A stretch of DNA of 64,000 bases from Acipenser ruthenus. Lineage: Eukaryota; Chordata; Actinopteri; Acipenseriformes; Acipenseridae. Positions 41,278 to 49,527 of this stretch are shown here, piece after piece. Every line of letters starts with the position of its first letter. Within the stretch, counting starts at the first letter, position 1. Both the position numbers and the translations under genes were made by a program. The notes beneath the pieces are model-generated. The model saw only the letters and a program-made list of their open reading frames with translations, did no database searches and was not told where the DNA came from. Location: the NCBI RefSeq assembly GCF_902713425.1, contig NC_081198.1, forward strand, positions 21,559,188-21,623,187, written 5' to 3'.

Positions 41278-43222
41278 CTATGATTGGGAGGTCGGGACAC
41301 TCTTCCTACTCTTAGCTCTACGCTTGCTTCGAGGGGGCTTGGGCTTATTTGCAACTCCCATCACCCCTGAGAAGGTACTCACTGCTGCCTCGTCCAAGAA
41401 GGCACCGTCTTTGTATGCACAGTACGTGGAGTTGTTTGGGCTATTCAACTCCCCACAAGGTAAGTCTGGTGGAACTTGCTCAGGGCCCCTCGGAACGTGT
41501 GGGTCAGCTTTGTCCTGGGGGGGGTTATGACAGACAGCATTCTTTGGCTGTTACCGTCTGTTGAATTGGAGCTGTTAGCAGACTTCTGGCTTACCGCGTC
41601 CAGGGGTATTCCCATGTCCTCCAGTGCTGTATCTAGGAGGACCTCTAGGGGGCCCCTGGTTTTGCCCATACAAGGGAGGGGGTCAAGGATGCTTTGAAGG
41701 GAGGCCCTTCGCTTGAAGAGGGTCATTGCTACCGAGGTACTGCTGGTCAGGGAAGGTGTTGACCCCGACCTCTCCCTCGGTGCATTAGTGAACACCTCTT
41801 CTGCGAGGTGTGCTAGGGTTTGTGCCAACGACTGGGAAGGCTGGCTGGGATGCCCTGGCTGGCTGCTACCTGTCCACTAGGCGGCAGTGTAGCCGTCCCA
41901 CTCGCCTCCGTCTCTGCCTGCGAGGGCAAGACTGGGGACTTTGTGTGGACATTAGCTGGTTTTGGATCTATGGGGGCCACCTGCAACTTGCTGTCTTTGA
42001 TCCTGATCTTCTTTCTTTTCCCCCCCTCGTCTCTACCCTTTCTTTTCCCCACCCTCTGCTGGTTCTTCACTCCCTTCCCCTCCTTCTCACTCTCACTTTC
42101 ACTGTCGCTTTCGCTTTCCTCCCCCACGGACTCAATCCTTATGGCGTCATAACGAGAGCCGAGGGGGAGTGCTGGCGCTGAGAGGGCCCTACTCAGGGGG
42201 GGGCCGCTGCTGGGTCCGGGCTCCCTCCCTGCCTCGTGTTCTGCATCAGAGGAGCTACTGGAGGAGCTAGTGGAGTAGCTGTTGTACTCTCTCTCTGGGC
42301 TGGGGGAAGGGGTCCTCGTAAAACGGGACATGTCTCGGGGGCGGGGGGGTGAGGGGGGTGCTGGTGATGATGGTGGTGCTGGAGTCTGGGTCTTGGATAC
42401 TGTTGGTGGTGATGTGGACTGATCTTTGTTACTTGCTCCCTCTTCCTGCTCAGGCCTAGGCTTGTTCGTGTTTGCCTTGCTGGCTCTGGCCATGTTTGCA
42501 TAGGAAGAGGGGCAGTCCTTAAACAGGTGCCCCTTCTTTCCACACAAATTGCACTGCCTCTCTTCTCTGCAGTGGCTGGTCTCGTGGGGGGCGCCGCAGT
42601 TCCTGCACTTGACTACAGTACACGCGGCCGCCAGGTGTCCTAATTCCCCACATTTCCTGCAGAGTTTTGGCATCCCATTATAGAATACCAGCCCTCTGTT
42701 GGGCCCTAACACTATGGAGTTTGGAATGTGGCGGACGCCTCCAATGCCCGCTGGATCAACATTAAGGCGTACCAGCCACTTTCTGGCTCCTGTCCAAACC
42801 CCATCTTCATCTGTAATTTTCCTCACTTCTGATGACACCCTCCCATAGCGGTTAAGCCATGTTGTAATATCATAGTCGCTAACAGCCTCATTGAAAAATT
42901 GGACAGTAACAACTTTCATTTCTCTGTCTGTCAGTGCATCCACACAAAATTCTTTGTATGGAGCGAGATATTTATTCTCCCCCCAAAAGGACCACATTTC
43001 TTGTAACTTTTGGGGGTTCCTAAAACTGACCTCAAACACTTCCTTAAGCCCTGGCAATTTCACCAAACAATTCAAGTCAGAAGGGGAAAAACCCATACCC
43101 CTCTGAAGAATGGTCTGGCTGAACTCCAGTCTCGTCAGTCCTGGTTCCGTTTCCTCTTGCTGGGTCCTTGTGAAGCGCACCGCATTGTGCCTCCTGGTCT
43201 CCTGGGTTGGCCGGAAAGCCAT
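41278..43222 (-). pseudogene. LINE copy 6 ORF1, frame-shifted
   Basis: Open from 43222 for 469 codons including the CCHC knuckles, then shifted by one missing G near 41849 (ctggctgggatg). The downstream G run near 41517-41524 has 8 G. Private changes include FSQTILQ, SSEVRK and VDPAG. Confidence 0.9.
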
Positions 43223-43521
43223 CCTTCAGCTGGCTCCTCCGATTGGGGTGGGAGAAGCCTCTGGACGTCCGGGTTGTCTCTCTCTATGGAAAAGAGACAA
43301 CGTAAGCAGCAAATCTGGGCAGTTGAAGGAACTATTACTTTAGTCCCTGAGGAGATAGTCGCCTCGCAAGAGGGACCCCCTCCCCAGGTGAACGGTGTCC
43401 TTCCCTGGCGGAGTAGGGGGTGCTGCTTGGCACCGAGACCACGTAGGAAGAATCGTGGCTGTGACGCCTCCTCGGGGTCCGGGGCCGCCCTCTGCTCCTC
43501 CCAGATGGCACCCTCTGCTGG

Positions 43522-43603
43522 GATATTAAACTGATAAGAACAGATATTAAACTGATAAGAACAGATACTACACTTGATCTTAGCCAAAAGGCCGAGAAGC
43601 GAT
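43522..43603 (-). ncRNA. RNU2: U2 snRNA 5' fragment (nt 1-61 plus repeated nt 41-61), joined to LINE copy 6
   Basis: Cap-proximal U2, then a second copy of its own nt 41-61, then the LINE. The extra copy is not expected from a simple insertion and points to slippage or template jumping when the 5' joint was made. Confidence 0.93.
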
Positions 43604-43652
43604 GGCGACTTGGCCCTTGCCCGGGGCCCCCCAGCCCGGACGGCACAGGGGG

Positions 43653-43859
43653 ATTCAAAGGTGGGTGCAAAATTCCAAGCACAAGCAGACCCCCAAAAAA
43701 CGGGCTGCTGCTTCCAGAGGGGAAATGTGCAATTTAAGCAGGAGAAAACAAAACAAAGCAAAAACACACACATAACACCAAAAACAAAACATAAACTGGC
43801 GGAGTGCGTCTTACAAATAGTCATGCCAAGCTGCTATGCTGTGCAAGGTGCCTTGGGTA
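43653..43859 (-). promoter_or_regulatory. U2 promoter upstream of LINE copy 6
   Basis: PSE 43653-43668; octamer-like 43811-43818; SPH-like 43842-43859. All match the reference promoter, so transcription through the U2 fragment into the truncated LINE is possible. Confidence 0.78.
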
Positions 43860-43996
43860 ACTACAACTGTGCCTCGCTGGCTGGCTGGCTTGCTAAGAAG
43901 GTCCTGGCATAGGGACATGTTCCACCACACTTGTCTGGTTAGCTGCATGCTCCCAGGAAACAACTTGCTGCTGTCTACATCATCACCACATGTGAA

Positions 43997-44093
43997 TAAA
44001 AGAAAGAAAGACAGCAAGAAAGAAAGAGAGAAAGAAAGAGAGAAAGAGAGAAAGAAAGAGAGAAAGAAAGAAAGAGAGAAAGAAAAAAAAAAG
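43997..44093. repeat. Polypurine microsatellite, U2 spacer 10
   Basis: GAAA/GAGA tract between the promoter serving LINE copy 6 and U2 gene e. Confidence 0.95.
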
Positions 44094-44178
44094 AAGTAAA
44101 ACGGCGGGAAAACTTGCATCAACACTGGCACTCTCCCTCCAGCAGGGGTAGACAAAATGCTCACAGGAGAGATCCAGA

Positions 44179-44194
44179 TCTGACTTTGACCAAC
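44179..44194 (-). terminator. snRNA 3' box of U2 gene e
   Basis: Same 16-nt box, 10 nt past the U2 end. Confidence 0.8.
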
Positions 44195-44204
44195 GTTAGA
44201 GAAA

Positions 44205-44393
44205 GGTGTGCACCGTTCCCGGAGGTACTGCAATACCGGGCCGATGCGTGGAGTGGACGGAGCAAGCCCCTGTTCCATCTCCCGATTCCAAAAATCAATT
44301 TAATATATGGTCCCCTGATAGGGGACGTATCAGATATTAAACTGATAAGAACAGATACTACACTTGATCTTAGCCAAAAGGCCGAGAAGCGAT
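44205..44393 (-). ncRNA. RNU2: U2 snRNA gene e, complete
   Basis: Identical to genes b, c and h. Start of the array stretch 43.6-48.9 kb, which holds several U2 units without LINE insertions. Confidence 0.97.
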
Positions 44394-44442
44394 GGCGACT
44401 TGGCCCTTGCCCAGGCCCCCCCAGCCCGGACGGCACAGGGGG

Positions 44443-44649
44443 ATTCAAAGGTGGGTGCAAAATTCCAAGCACAAGCAGACCCCCAAAAAACGGGCTGCTG
44501 CTTCCAGAGGGGAAATGTGCAATTTAAGCAGGAGGAAACAAAACAAAGCAAAAACACACACATAACACCAAAAACAAAACATAAACTGGCGGAGTGCGTC
44601 TTACAAATAGTCATGCCAAGCTGCTATGCTGTGCAAGGTGCCTTGGGTA
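44443..44649 (-). promoter_or_regulatory. Promoter of U2 gene e
   Basis: PSE 44443-44458; octamer-like 44601-44608; SPH-like 44632-44649. The GC-rich stretch near the start has one small change (cccaggccccccc). Confidence 0.8.
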
Positions 44650-44786
44650 ACTACAACTGTGCCTCGCTGGCTGGCTGGCTTGCTAAGAAGGTCCTGGCAT
44701 AGGGACATGTTCCACCACACTTGTCTGGTTAGCTGCATGCTCCCAGGAAACAACTTGCTGCTGTCTACATCATCACCACATGTGAA

Positions 44787-44884
44787 TAAAAGAAAAAAAG
44801 ACAGCAAGAAAGAAAGAGAGAAAGAAAGAGAGAAAGAGAGAAAGAAAGAGAGAAAGAAAGAAAGAGAGAAAGAAAAAAAAAAAG
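44787..44884. repeat. Polypurine microsatellite, U2 spacer 11
   Basis: GAAA/GAGA tract between U2 gene e and the MITE-split U2 gene f. Confidence 0.95.
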
Positions 44885-44995
44885 AAGTAAAACGGCGGGA
44901 AAACTTGCATCAACACTGGCACTCTCCCTCCAGCAGGGGTAGACAAAATGCTCACAGGAGAGATCCAGATCTGACTTTGACCAACGTTAGAGAAA

Positions 44996-45848
44996 GGTGT
45001 GCACCGTTCCCGGAGGTACTGCAATACCGGGCCGATGCGTGGAGTGGACGGAGCAAGCCCCTGTTCCATCTCCCGATTCCAAAAATCAATTTAATATATG
45101 GTCCCCTGATAGGGGACGTATCAGATATTAACCCTTTGCGGTCCATTTATTAATCGCGCGTCAGGCACGCCAGGAATAATTAATTTTCACACGCGCAGTT
45201 AATTTTATACGCGCTGTTTAAAAGTATTTTTTTTCACAGTCAAACGGGTTTAAATGGCCCTGCATATCAACAAAGCACACACTAGGCATCTCCAGCCCCT
45301 CCCCAGCCTTTTGTTTGCTATAGCGTTCAGCTGTGTAAGAAATAAATAATAATAATAATAATAGTCGTACATACCGATCGATCATCTCCAGATCATTCGT
45401 TTTATCACCAAACTCCTCAATAATGCGATCAAAGTCATTATTTTATTACTATAACATCTGAAAAAAGCTCTGCAAATGTCCATGATAGTCTCAGTGCGCT
45501 GACGCACTTAGCCAGCTTGTTTATTATGGACGCCCATTATCTGATACCTGATACCATGTATGACTATTCATGAAATACGCCTTTTTTTTTTTTTTTTTTT
45601 TTTTTTCCGACTTGTCTCGGCTCCTGTCGCTACCACTCGGCAATTGAATGGTTTTCTCGGCTTTTTCCGGAGAAAAAACGACTAAACACCTGTTTATTGC
45701 GTTGCTATAATGATGTCGGACCCAGTCCGACAAAGGACCTGTGAGGAATAATTGCAATGTCGGACCCAGTCCGACAATGGACCGCAAAGGGTTAAACTGA
45801 TAAGAACAGATACTACACTTGATCTTAGCCAAAAGGCCGAGAAGCGAT
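44996..45848 (-). pseudogene. RNU2: U2 snRNA gene f, split by a piggyBac-type MITE
   Basis: U2 nt 54-189 at 44996-45131 and nt 1-57 at 45792-45848, separated by a 660-bp MITE in the TTAA at nt 54-57. A 3' box is kept at 44970-44985. The promoter keeps a PSE (45898-45913) but loses its distal element, because another sequence starts at 45976. The gene is disabled twice over. Confidence 0.95.
45132..45791. mobile_element. piggyBac-type MITE in the U2 TTAA site
   Basis: 16-bp terminal inverted repeats CCCTTTGCGGTCCATT (45132-45147) and its complement (45776-45791), flanked by TTAA on both sides (45128-45131, 45792-45795). TTAA targets and CCC-starting ends are typical of piggyBac. No transposase frame is present, so it is non-autonomous. 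Near the right end the 17-nt palindrome GTCGGACCCAGTCCGAC occurs twice (45715-45731, 45759-45775). The interior has a short AAT repeat and a long T run. It interrupts U2 at the very base where the LINE inserts. Confidence 0.9.
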
Positions 45849-45975
45849 GGCGACTTGGCCCTTGCCCGGGGCCCCCCAGCCCGGACGGCACAAGGGGATT
45901 CAAAGGTGGGTGCAAAATTCCAAGCACAAGCAGACCCCCAAAAAACGGGCTGCTGCTTCCAGAGGGGAAATGTGC
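45849..45975 (-). promoter_or_regulatory. Truncated U2 promoter of gene f
   Basis: Normal U2 upstream sequence to about -127, including the PSE at 45898-45913. It then breaks off at tgtgc and is replaced by the foreign ORF1 fragment, so the octamer-like and SPH-like sites are missing. Confidence 0.85.
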
Positions 45976-46493
45976 TGGCCGGCGTACCTCACAATTCCCT
46001 TGTTCGGTCCCACAAAGATAACAGGTTTTAAAAACAATTCTTCTCCCCTTGCTCTTATCTTCTTAAATCTTCCATAAACCTTTCTCCATTTATTCCATAC
46101 TCCATCAGAGTCACAGGTTTTCACTAACTCACCCTTCAGGATGAGTCGTTCCTCCAGTACACGCTTGATATCATCCATGGGAACCTGAGCACTGTTCATC
46201 TTCACAAAAAAGATCCTCCATTCCAGCAGAAAAATCGGCTCAAACTCAAACTTCTCCTTCAGCTCTGTTACTGCCTCCTCATACACCACCTTCTTCTCCC
46301 AACACAAATCTTCCGTCCTCAGGGTCAGATCAAACATACCCTTCTTCTGGTGGTCCTCCAAGCACAGGATCTCTTCCAAACTCAGTCCCAGCAACCCGAA
46401 CATCACCTCATGAACGAACTTCTTCCGAGTCCACTGCTCCTCCGGATTCTTCAAAAGAAACCGGAGAGTATTTGTAGCCGACTTGTACTCCAT
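45976..46493 (-). pseudogene. Second LINE family: ORF1 N-terminal fragment
   Basis: About 173 codons from MEYKSATNTLRFLLKN. Similarity to the main ORF1 is seen in the segment before the zinc knuckles: DSDGVWNKWRKV and FVGPNKGIVRYAGQ against DEDGVWTGARKW and VLGPNRGLVFYNGM. The fragment stops just where the CCHC knuckles would begin. The open frame runs on into U2 promoter to 45900, which is chance. Confidence 0.8.
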
Positions 46494-46548
46494 GCTCTCT
46501 CTCTGATAGCTGGTTGTACTCCCACTGCTACAATCGCCTTCCCGAACT
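45976..46548 (-). mobile_element. Fragment of a second, Tx1-like LINE (5' part)
   Basis: A 573-bp segment unlike any other in the window. On its 5' (right) side it joins U2 nt 33, inside the branch-point-binding GTAGTA. On its 3' (left) side it breaks into the U2 promoter of gene f. It holds a leader of about 55 nt and the start of an ORF1 related to, but clearly different from, the Keno-like ORF1. The rest of the element is absent. Confidence 0.8.
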
Positions 46549-46581
46549 CACTTGATCGGAGCCAAGAGGCCGAGAAGCGAT
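46549..46581 (-). ncRNA. RNU2: U2 snRNA nt 1-33, fused to the second LINE fragment
   Basis: Only the first 33 nt of U2, with three changes within stem I and its flank (T16 to C, A23A24 to CC). It is either a decayed gene remnant or a U2-derived head belonging to the second LINE; the short length does not decide. Confidence 0.85.
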
Positions 46582-46630
46582 GGCGACTTGGCCCTTGCCC
46601 GGGGCCCCCCAGCCCGGACGGCACAGGGGG

Positions 46631-46837
46631 ATTCAAAGGTGGGTGCAAAATTCCAAGCACAAGCAGACCCCCAAAAAACGGGCTGCTGCTTCCAGAGGGG
46701 AAATGTGCAATTTAAGCAGGAGGAAACAAAACAAATCAAAAACACACACATAACACCAAAAACAAAACATAAACTGGAGGAGTGCGTCTTACAAATAGTC
46801 ATGCCAAGCTGCTATGCTGTGCAAGGTGCCTTGGGTA
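46631..46837 (-). promoter_or_regulatory. U2 promoter upstream of the nt 1-33 remnant
   Basis: PSE 46631-46646; octamer-like 46789-46796; SPH-like 46820-46837. The CTGG run just beyond has extra repeats (46856-46876). Confidence 0.75.
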
Positions 46838-46978
46838 ACCTACAACTGTGCCTCGCTGGCTGGCTGGCTGGCTGGCTAAGAAGGACCTGGCATAGGGACA
46901 TGTTCCACCACACTTGTCTGGTTAGCTGCATGCTCCCAGGAAACAACCTGCTGCTGTCTACATCATCACCATATGTGA

Positions 46979-47074
46979 ATAAAAGAAAGAAAGACAGCAA
47001 GAAAGAAAGAGAGAAAGAAAGAGAGAAAGAGAGAAAGAAAGAGAGAAAGAAAGAAAGAGAGAAAGAAAAAAAAA
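46979..47074. repeat. Polypurine microsatellite, U2 spacer 12
   Basis: GAAA/GAGA tract between the nt 1-33 remnant and U2 gene g. Confidence 0.95.
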
Positions 47075-47160
47075 GAAGTAAAACGGCGGGAAAACTTGCA
47101 TCAACACTGGCACTCTCCCTCCAGCAGGGGTAGACAAAATGCTCACAGGAGAGATCCAGA

Positions 47161-47176
47161 TCTGACTTTGACCAAC
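47161..47176 (-). terminator. snRNA 3' box of U2 gene g
   Basis: Same 16-nt box, 10 nt past the U2 end. Confidence 0.8.
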
Positions 47177-47186
47177 GTTAGAGAAA

Positions 47187-47375
47187 GGTGTGCACCGTTC
47201 CCGGAGGTACTGCAATACCGGGCCGATGCGTGGAGTGGACGGAGCAAGCCCCTATTCCATCTCCCGATTCCAAAAATCAATTTAATATATGGTCCCCTGA
47301 TAGGGGACGTATCAGATATTAAACTGATAAGAACAGATACTACACTTGATCTTAGCCAAAAGGCCGAGAAGCGAT
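47187..47375 (-). ncRNA. RNU2: U2 snRNA gene g, complete, one change
   Basis: 189 nt, differing from the consensus by T for C at nt 122 (47254), in the single-stranded or stem III region. Otherwise intact with full promoter and 3' box. Confidence 0.96.
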
Positions 47376-47424
47376 GGCGACTTGGCCCTTGCCCGGGGCC
47401 CCCCAGCCCGGACGGCACAGGGGG

Positions 47425-47629
47425 ATTCAAAGGTGGGTGCAAAATTCCAAGCACAAGCAGACCCCCAAAAAACGGGCTGCTGCTTCCAGAGGGGAAATGT
47501 GCAATTTAAGCAGGAGAAAACAAAACAGCAAAAACACACACATAACACCAAAAACAAAACATAAACTGGCGGAGTGCGTCTTACAAATAGTCATGCCAAG
47601 CTGCTATGCTGTGCAAGGTGCCTTGGGTA
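47425..47629 (-). promoter_or_regulatory. Promoter of U2 gene g
   Basis: PSE 47425-47440; octamer-like 47581-47588; SPH-like 47612-47629. The region between them is 2 bp shorter than in other units (aaacagcaaaaac). Confidence 0.8.
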
Positions 47630-47766
47630 ACTACAACTGTGCCTCGCTGGCTGGCTGGCTTGCTAAGAAGGTCCTGGCATAGGGACATGTTCCACCACAC
47701 TTGTCTGGTTAGCTGCATGCTCCCAGGAAACAACCTGCTGCTGTCTACATCATCAACACATGTGAA

Positions 47767-47841
47767 TAAAAGAAAGAAAGACAGCAAGAAAGAAAGAGAG
47801 AAAGAAAGAGAGAAAGAAAGAAAGAGAGAAAGAAAAAAAAA
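47767..47841. repeat. Polypurine microsatellite, U2 spacer 13
   Basis: A short allele; together with the small deletion upstream it makes this unit about 767 bp long. Confidence 0.95.
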
Positions 47842-47927
47842 GAAGTAAAACGGCGGGAAAACTTGCATCAACACTGGCACTCTCCCTCCAGCAGGGGTAG
47901 ACAAAATGCTCACAGGAGAGATCCAGA

Positions 47928-47943
47928 TCTGACTTTGACCAAC
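47928..47943 (-). terminator. snRNA 3' box of U2 gene h
   Basis: Same 16-nt box, 10 nt past the U2 end. Confidence 0.8.
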
Positions 47944-47953
47944 GTTAGAGAAA

Positions 47954-48142
47954 GGTGTGCACCGTTCCCGGAGGTACTGCAATACCGGGCCGATGCGTGG
48001 AGTGGACGGAGCAAGCCCCTGTTCCATCTCCCGATTCCAAAAATCAATTTAATATATGGTCCCCTGATAGGGGACGTATCAGATATTAAACTGATAAGAA
48101 CAGATACTACACTTGATCTTAGCCAAAAGGCCGAGAAGCGAT
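47954..48142 (-). ncRNA. RNU2: U2 snRNA gene h, complete
   Basis: Identical to genes b, c and e, with 3' box and promoter in place. Confidence 0.97.
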
Positions 48143-48191
48143 GGCGACTTGGCCCTTGCCCGGGGCCCCTTAGCCCAGACGGCACAGGGGG

Positions 48192-48398
48192 ATTCAAAGG
48201 TGGGTGCAAAATTCCAAGCACAAGCAGACCCCCAAAAAACGGGCTGCTGCTTCCAGAGGGGAAATGTGCAATTTAAGCAGGAGAAAACAAAACAAAGCAA
48301 AAACACACACATAACACCAAAAACAAAACATAAACTGGCGGAGTGCGTCTTACAAATAGTCATGCCAAGCTGCTATGCTGTGCAAGGTGCCTTGGGTA
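48192..48398 (-). promoter_or_regulatory. Promoter of U2 gene h
   Basis: PSE 48192-48207; octamer-like 48350-48357; SPH-like 48381-48398. Changes are confined to the GC-rich stretch (ccccttagcccaga). Confidence 0.8.
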
Positions 48399-48534
48399 AC
48401 TACAACTGTGCCTCGCTGGCTGGCTGGCTTGCTAAGAAGGTCCTGGCATAGGGACATGTTCCACCACACTTGTCTGGTTAGCTGCATGCTCCCAGGAAAC
48501 AAACTGCTGCTGTCTACATCATCACCACATGTGA

Positions 48535-48632
48535 ATAAAAGAAAGAAAGACAGCAAGAAAGAAAGAGAGAAAGAAAGAGAGAAAGAGAGAAAGAAAGAGA
48601 GAAAGAAAGAAAGAGAGAAAGAAAAAAAAAAA
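48535..48632. repeat. Polypurine microsatellite, U2 spacer 14
   Basis: GAAA/GAGA tract between U2 gene h and the U2 fragment carrying LINE copy 7. Confidence 0.95.
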
Positions 48633-48744
48633 GAAGTAAAACGGCGGGAAAACTTGCATCAACACTGGCACTCTCCCTCCAGCAGGGGTAGACAAAATGC
48701 TCACAGGAGAGATCCAGATCTGACTTTGACCAACGTTAGAGAAA

Positions 48745-48880
48745 GGTGTGCACCGTTCCCGGAGGTACTGCAATACCGGGCCGATGCGTGGAGTGGACGG
48801 AGCAAGCCCCTGTTCCATCTCCCGATTCCAAAAATCAATTTAATATATGGTCCCCTGATAGGGGACGTATCAGATATTAA
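48745..48880 (-). ncRNA. RNU2: U2 snRNA 3' fragment (nt 54-189), cut by LINE copy 7
   Basis: Consensus U2 3' domain with a 3' box at 48719-48734. It is the 3' extension any read-through RNA of the open LINE copy 7 would carry. Confidence 0.95.
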
Positions 48881-49527
48881 TACTCTTTTATTGAGATTTT
48901 ACATTTTTTTACATTTACACCCATTCGTTTTTTCATTCATTTTACATTTCTTTTAAAGATGACATTCATGCATACAGACATACATTTTGTTTTAAAAGCA
49001 TTTAAAATACATTTAAAAACACCAAGACAATTGTGCTTTGTACATGGTTAAAACAGACACAGATTAAAATCAACATGAAAAAAACCTGTGCTGTTTTAAA
49101 AGTGACTGGAAAAAAAGAACCATCTATAAAAAACCAGTGCTTGTGAGGGCCGGGGAGTGCTCTCTAAAAGGTTCAAAAGTGAACATAAAACTAGATCTAA
49201 AACAGGGACAGGGGAAAAGGGACAGTGTATAAAACAGTGAGTTAAAATTCTAAAATTTTAAAACACTTAAAATGTAACTTTTAATAGTTTACATTAAAAA
49301 TCTTAAAGATACATAAAACAAAACAAAACAAAATCAAATAAAACATTCAACGTAAATCAAATAAAAGTCCATAAAACTGAAACAAAAGACTACATAAAAC
49401 CAGGGCACCGTTGAAAAACGGTCATGCCAGCTAAAAAGGGCGGAATGCTGGCATGACAAAATAAATAAAAGGCTTAGCGGTGCCCCGTAGTCCCGCTCCT
49501 AGGAGCTAGCGGTTCCAGTTTTTTCCT

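Larger units (their letters stand above)
37177..43522 (-). mobile_element. Keno-like LINE, copy 6, 5' truncated in the 5' UTR
   Basis: 3' junction standard. The 5' end falls inside the 5' UTR, within the CTCF-like cluster, and joins U2 nt 61. There U2 nt 41-61 occurs twice in tandem (43522-43542 and 43543-43563) before normal U2 resumes. U2 nt 54-61 on both sides is the target-site duplication. Both ORFs are complete in extent but interrupted. The 3' UTR variant matches copy 1 (tatagaacag). Confidence 0.92.

Noticed and set aside
43135-43824. 229-codon minus-strand frame across U2, its promoter and the LINE 5' UTR
   Set aside because: A chance frame over non-coding parts; no similarity to any protein and not kept in other copies.
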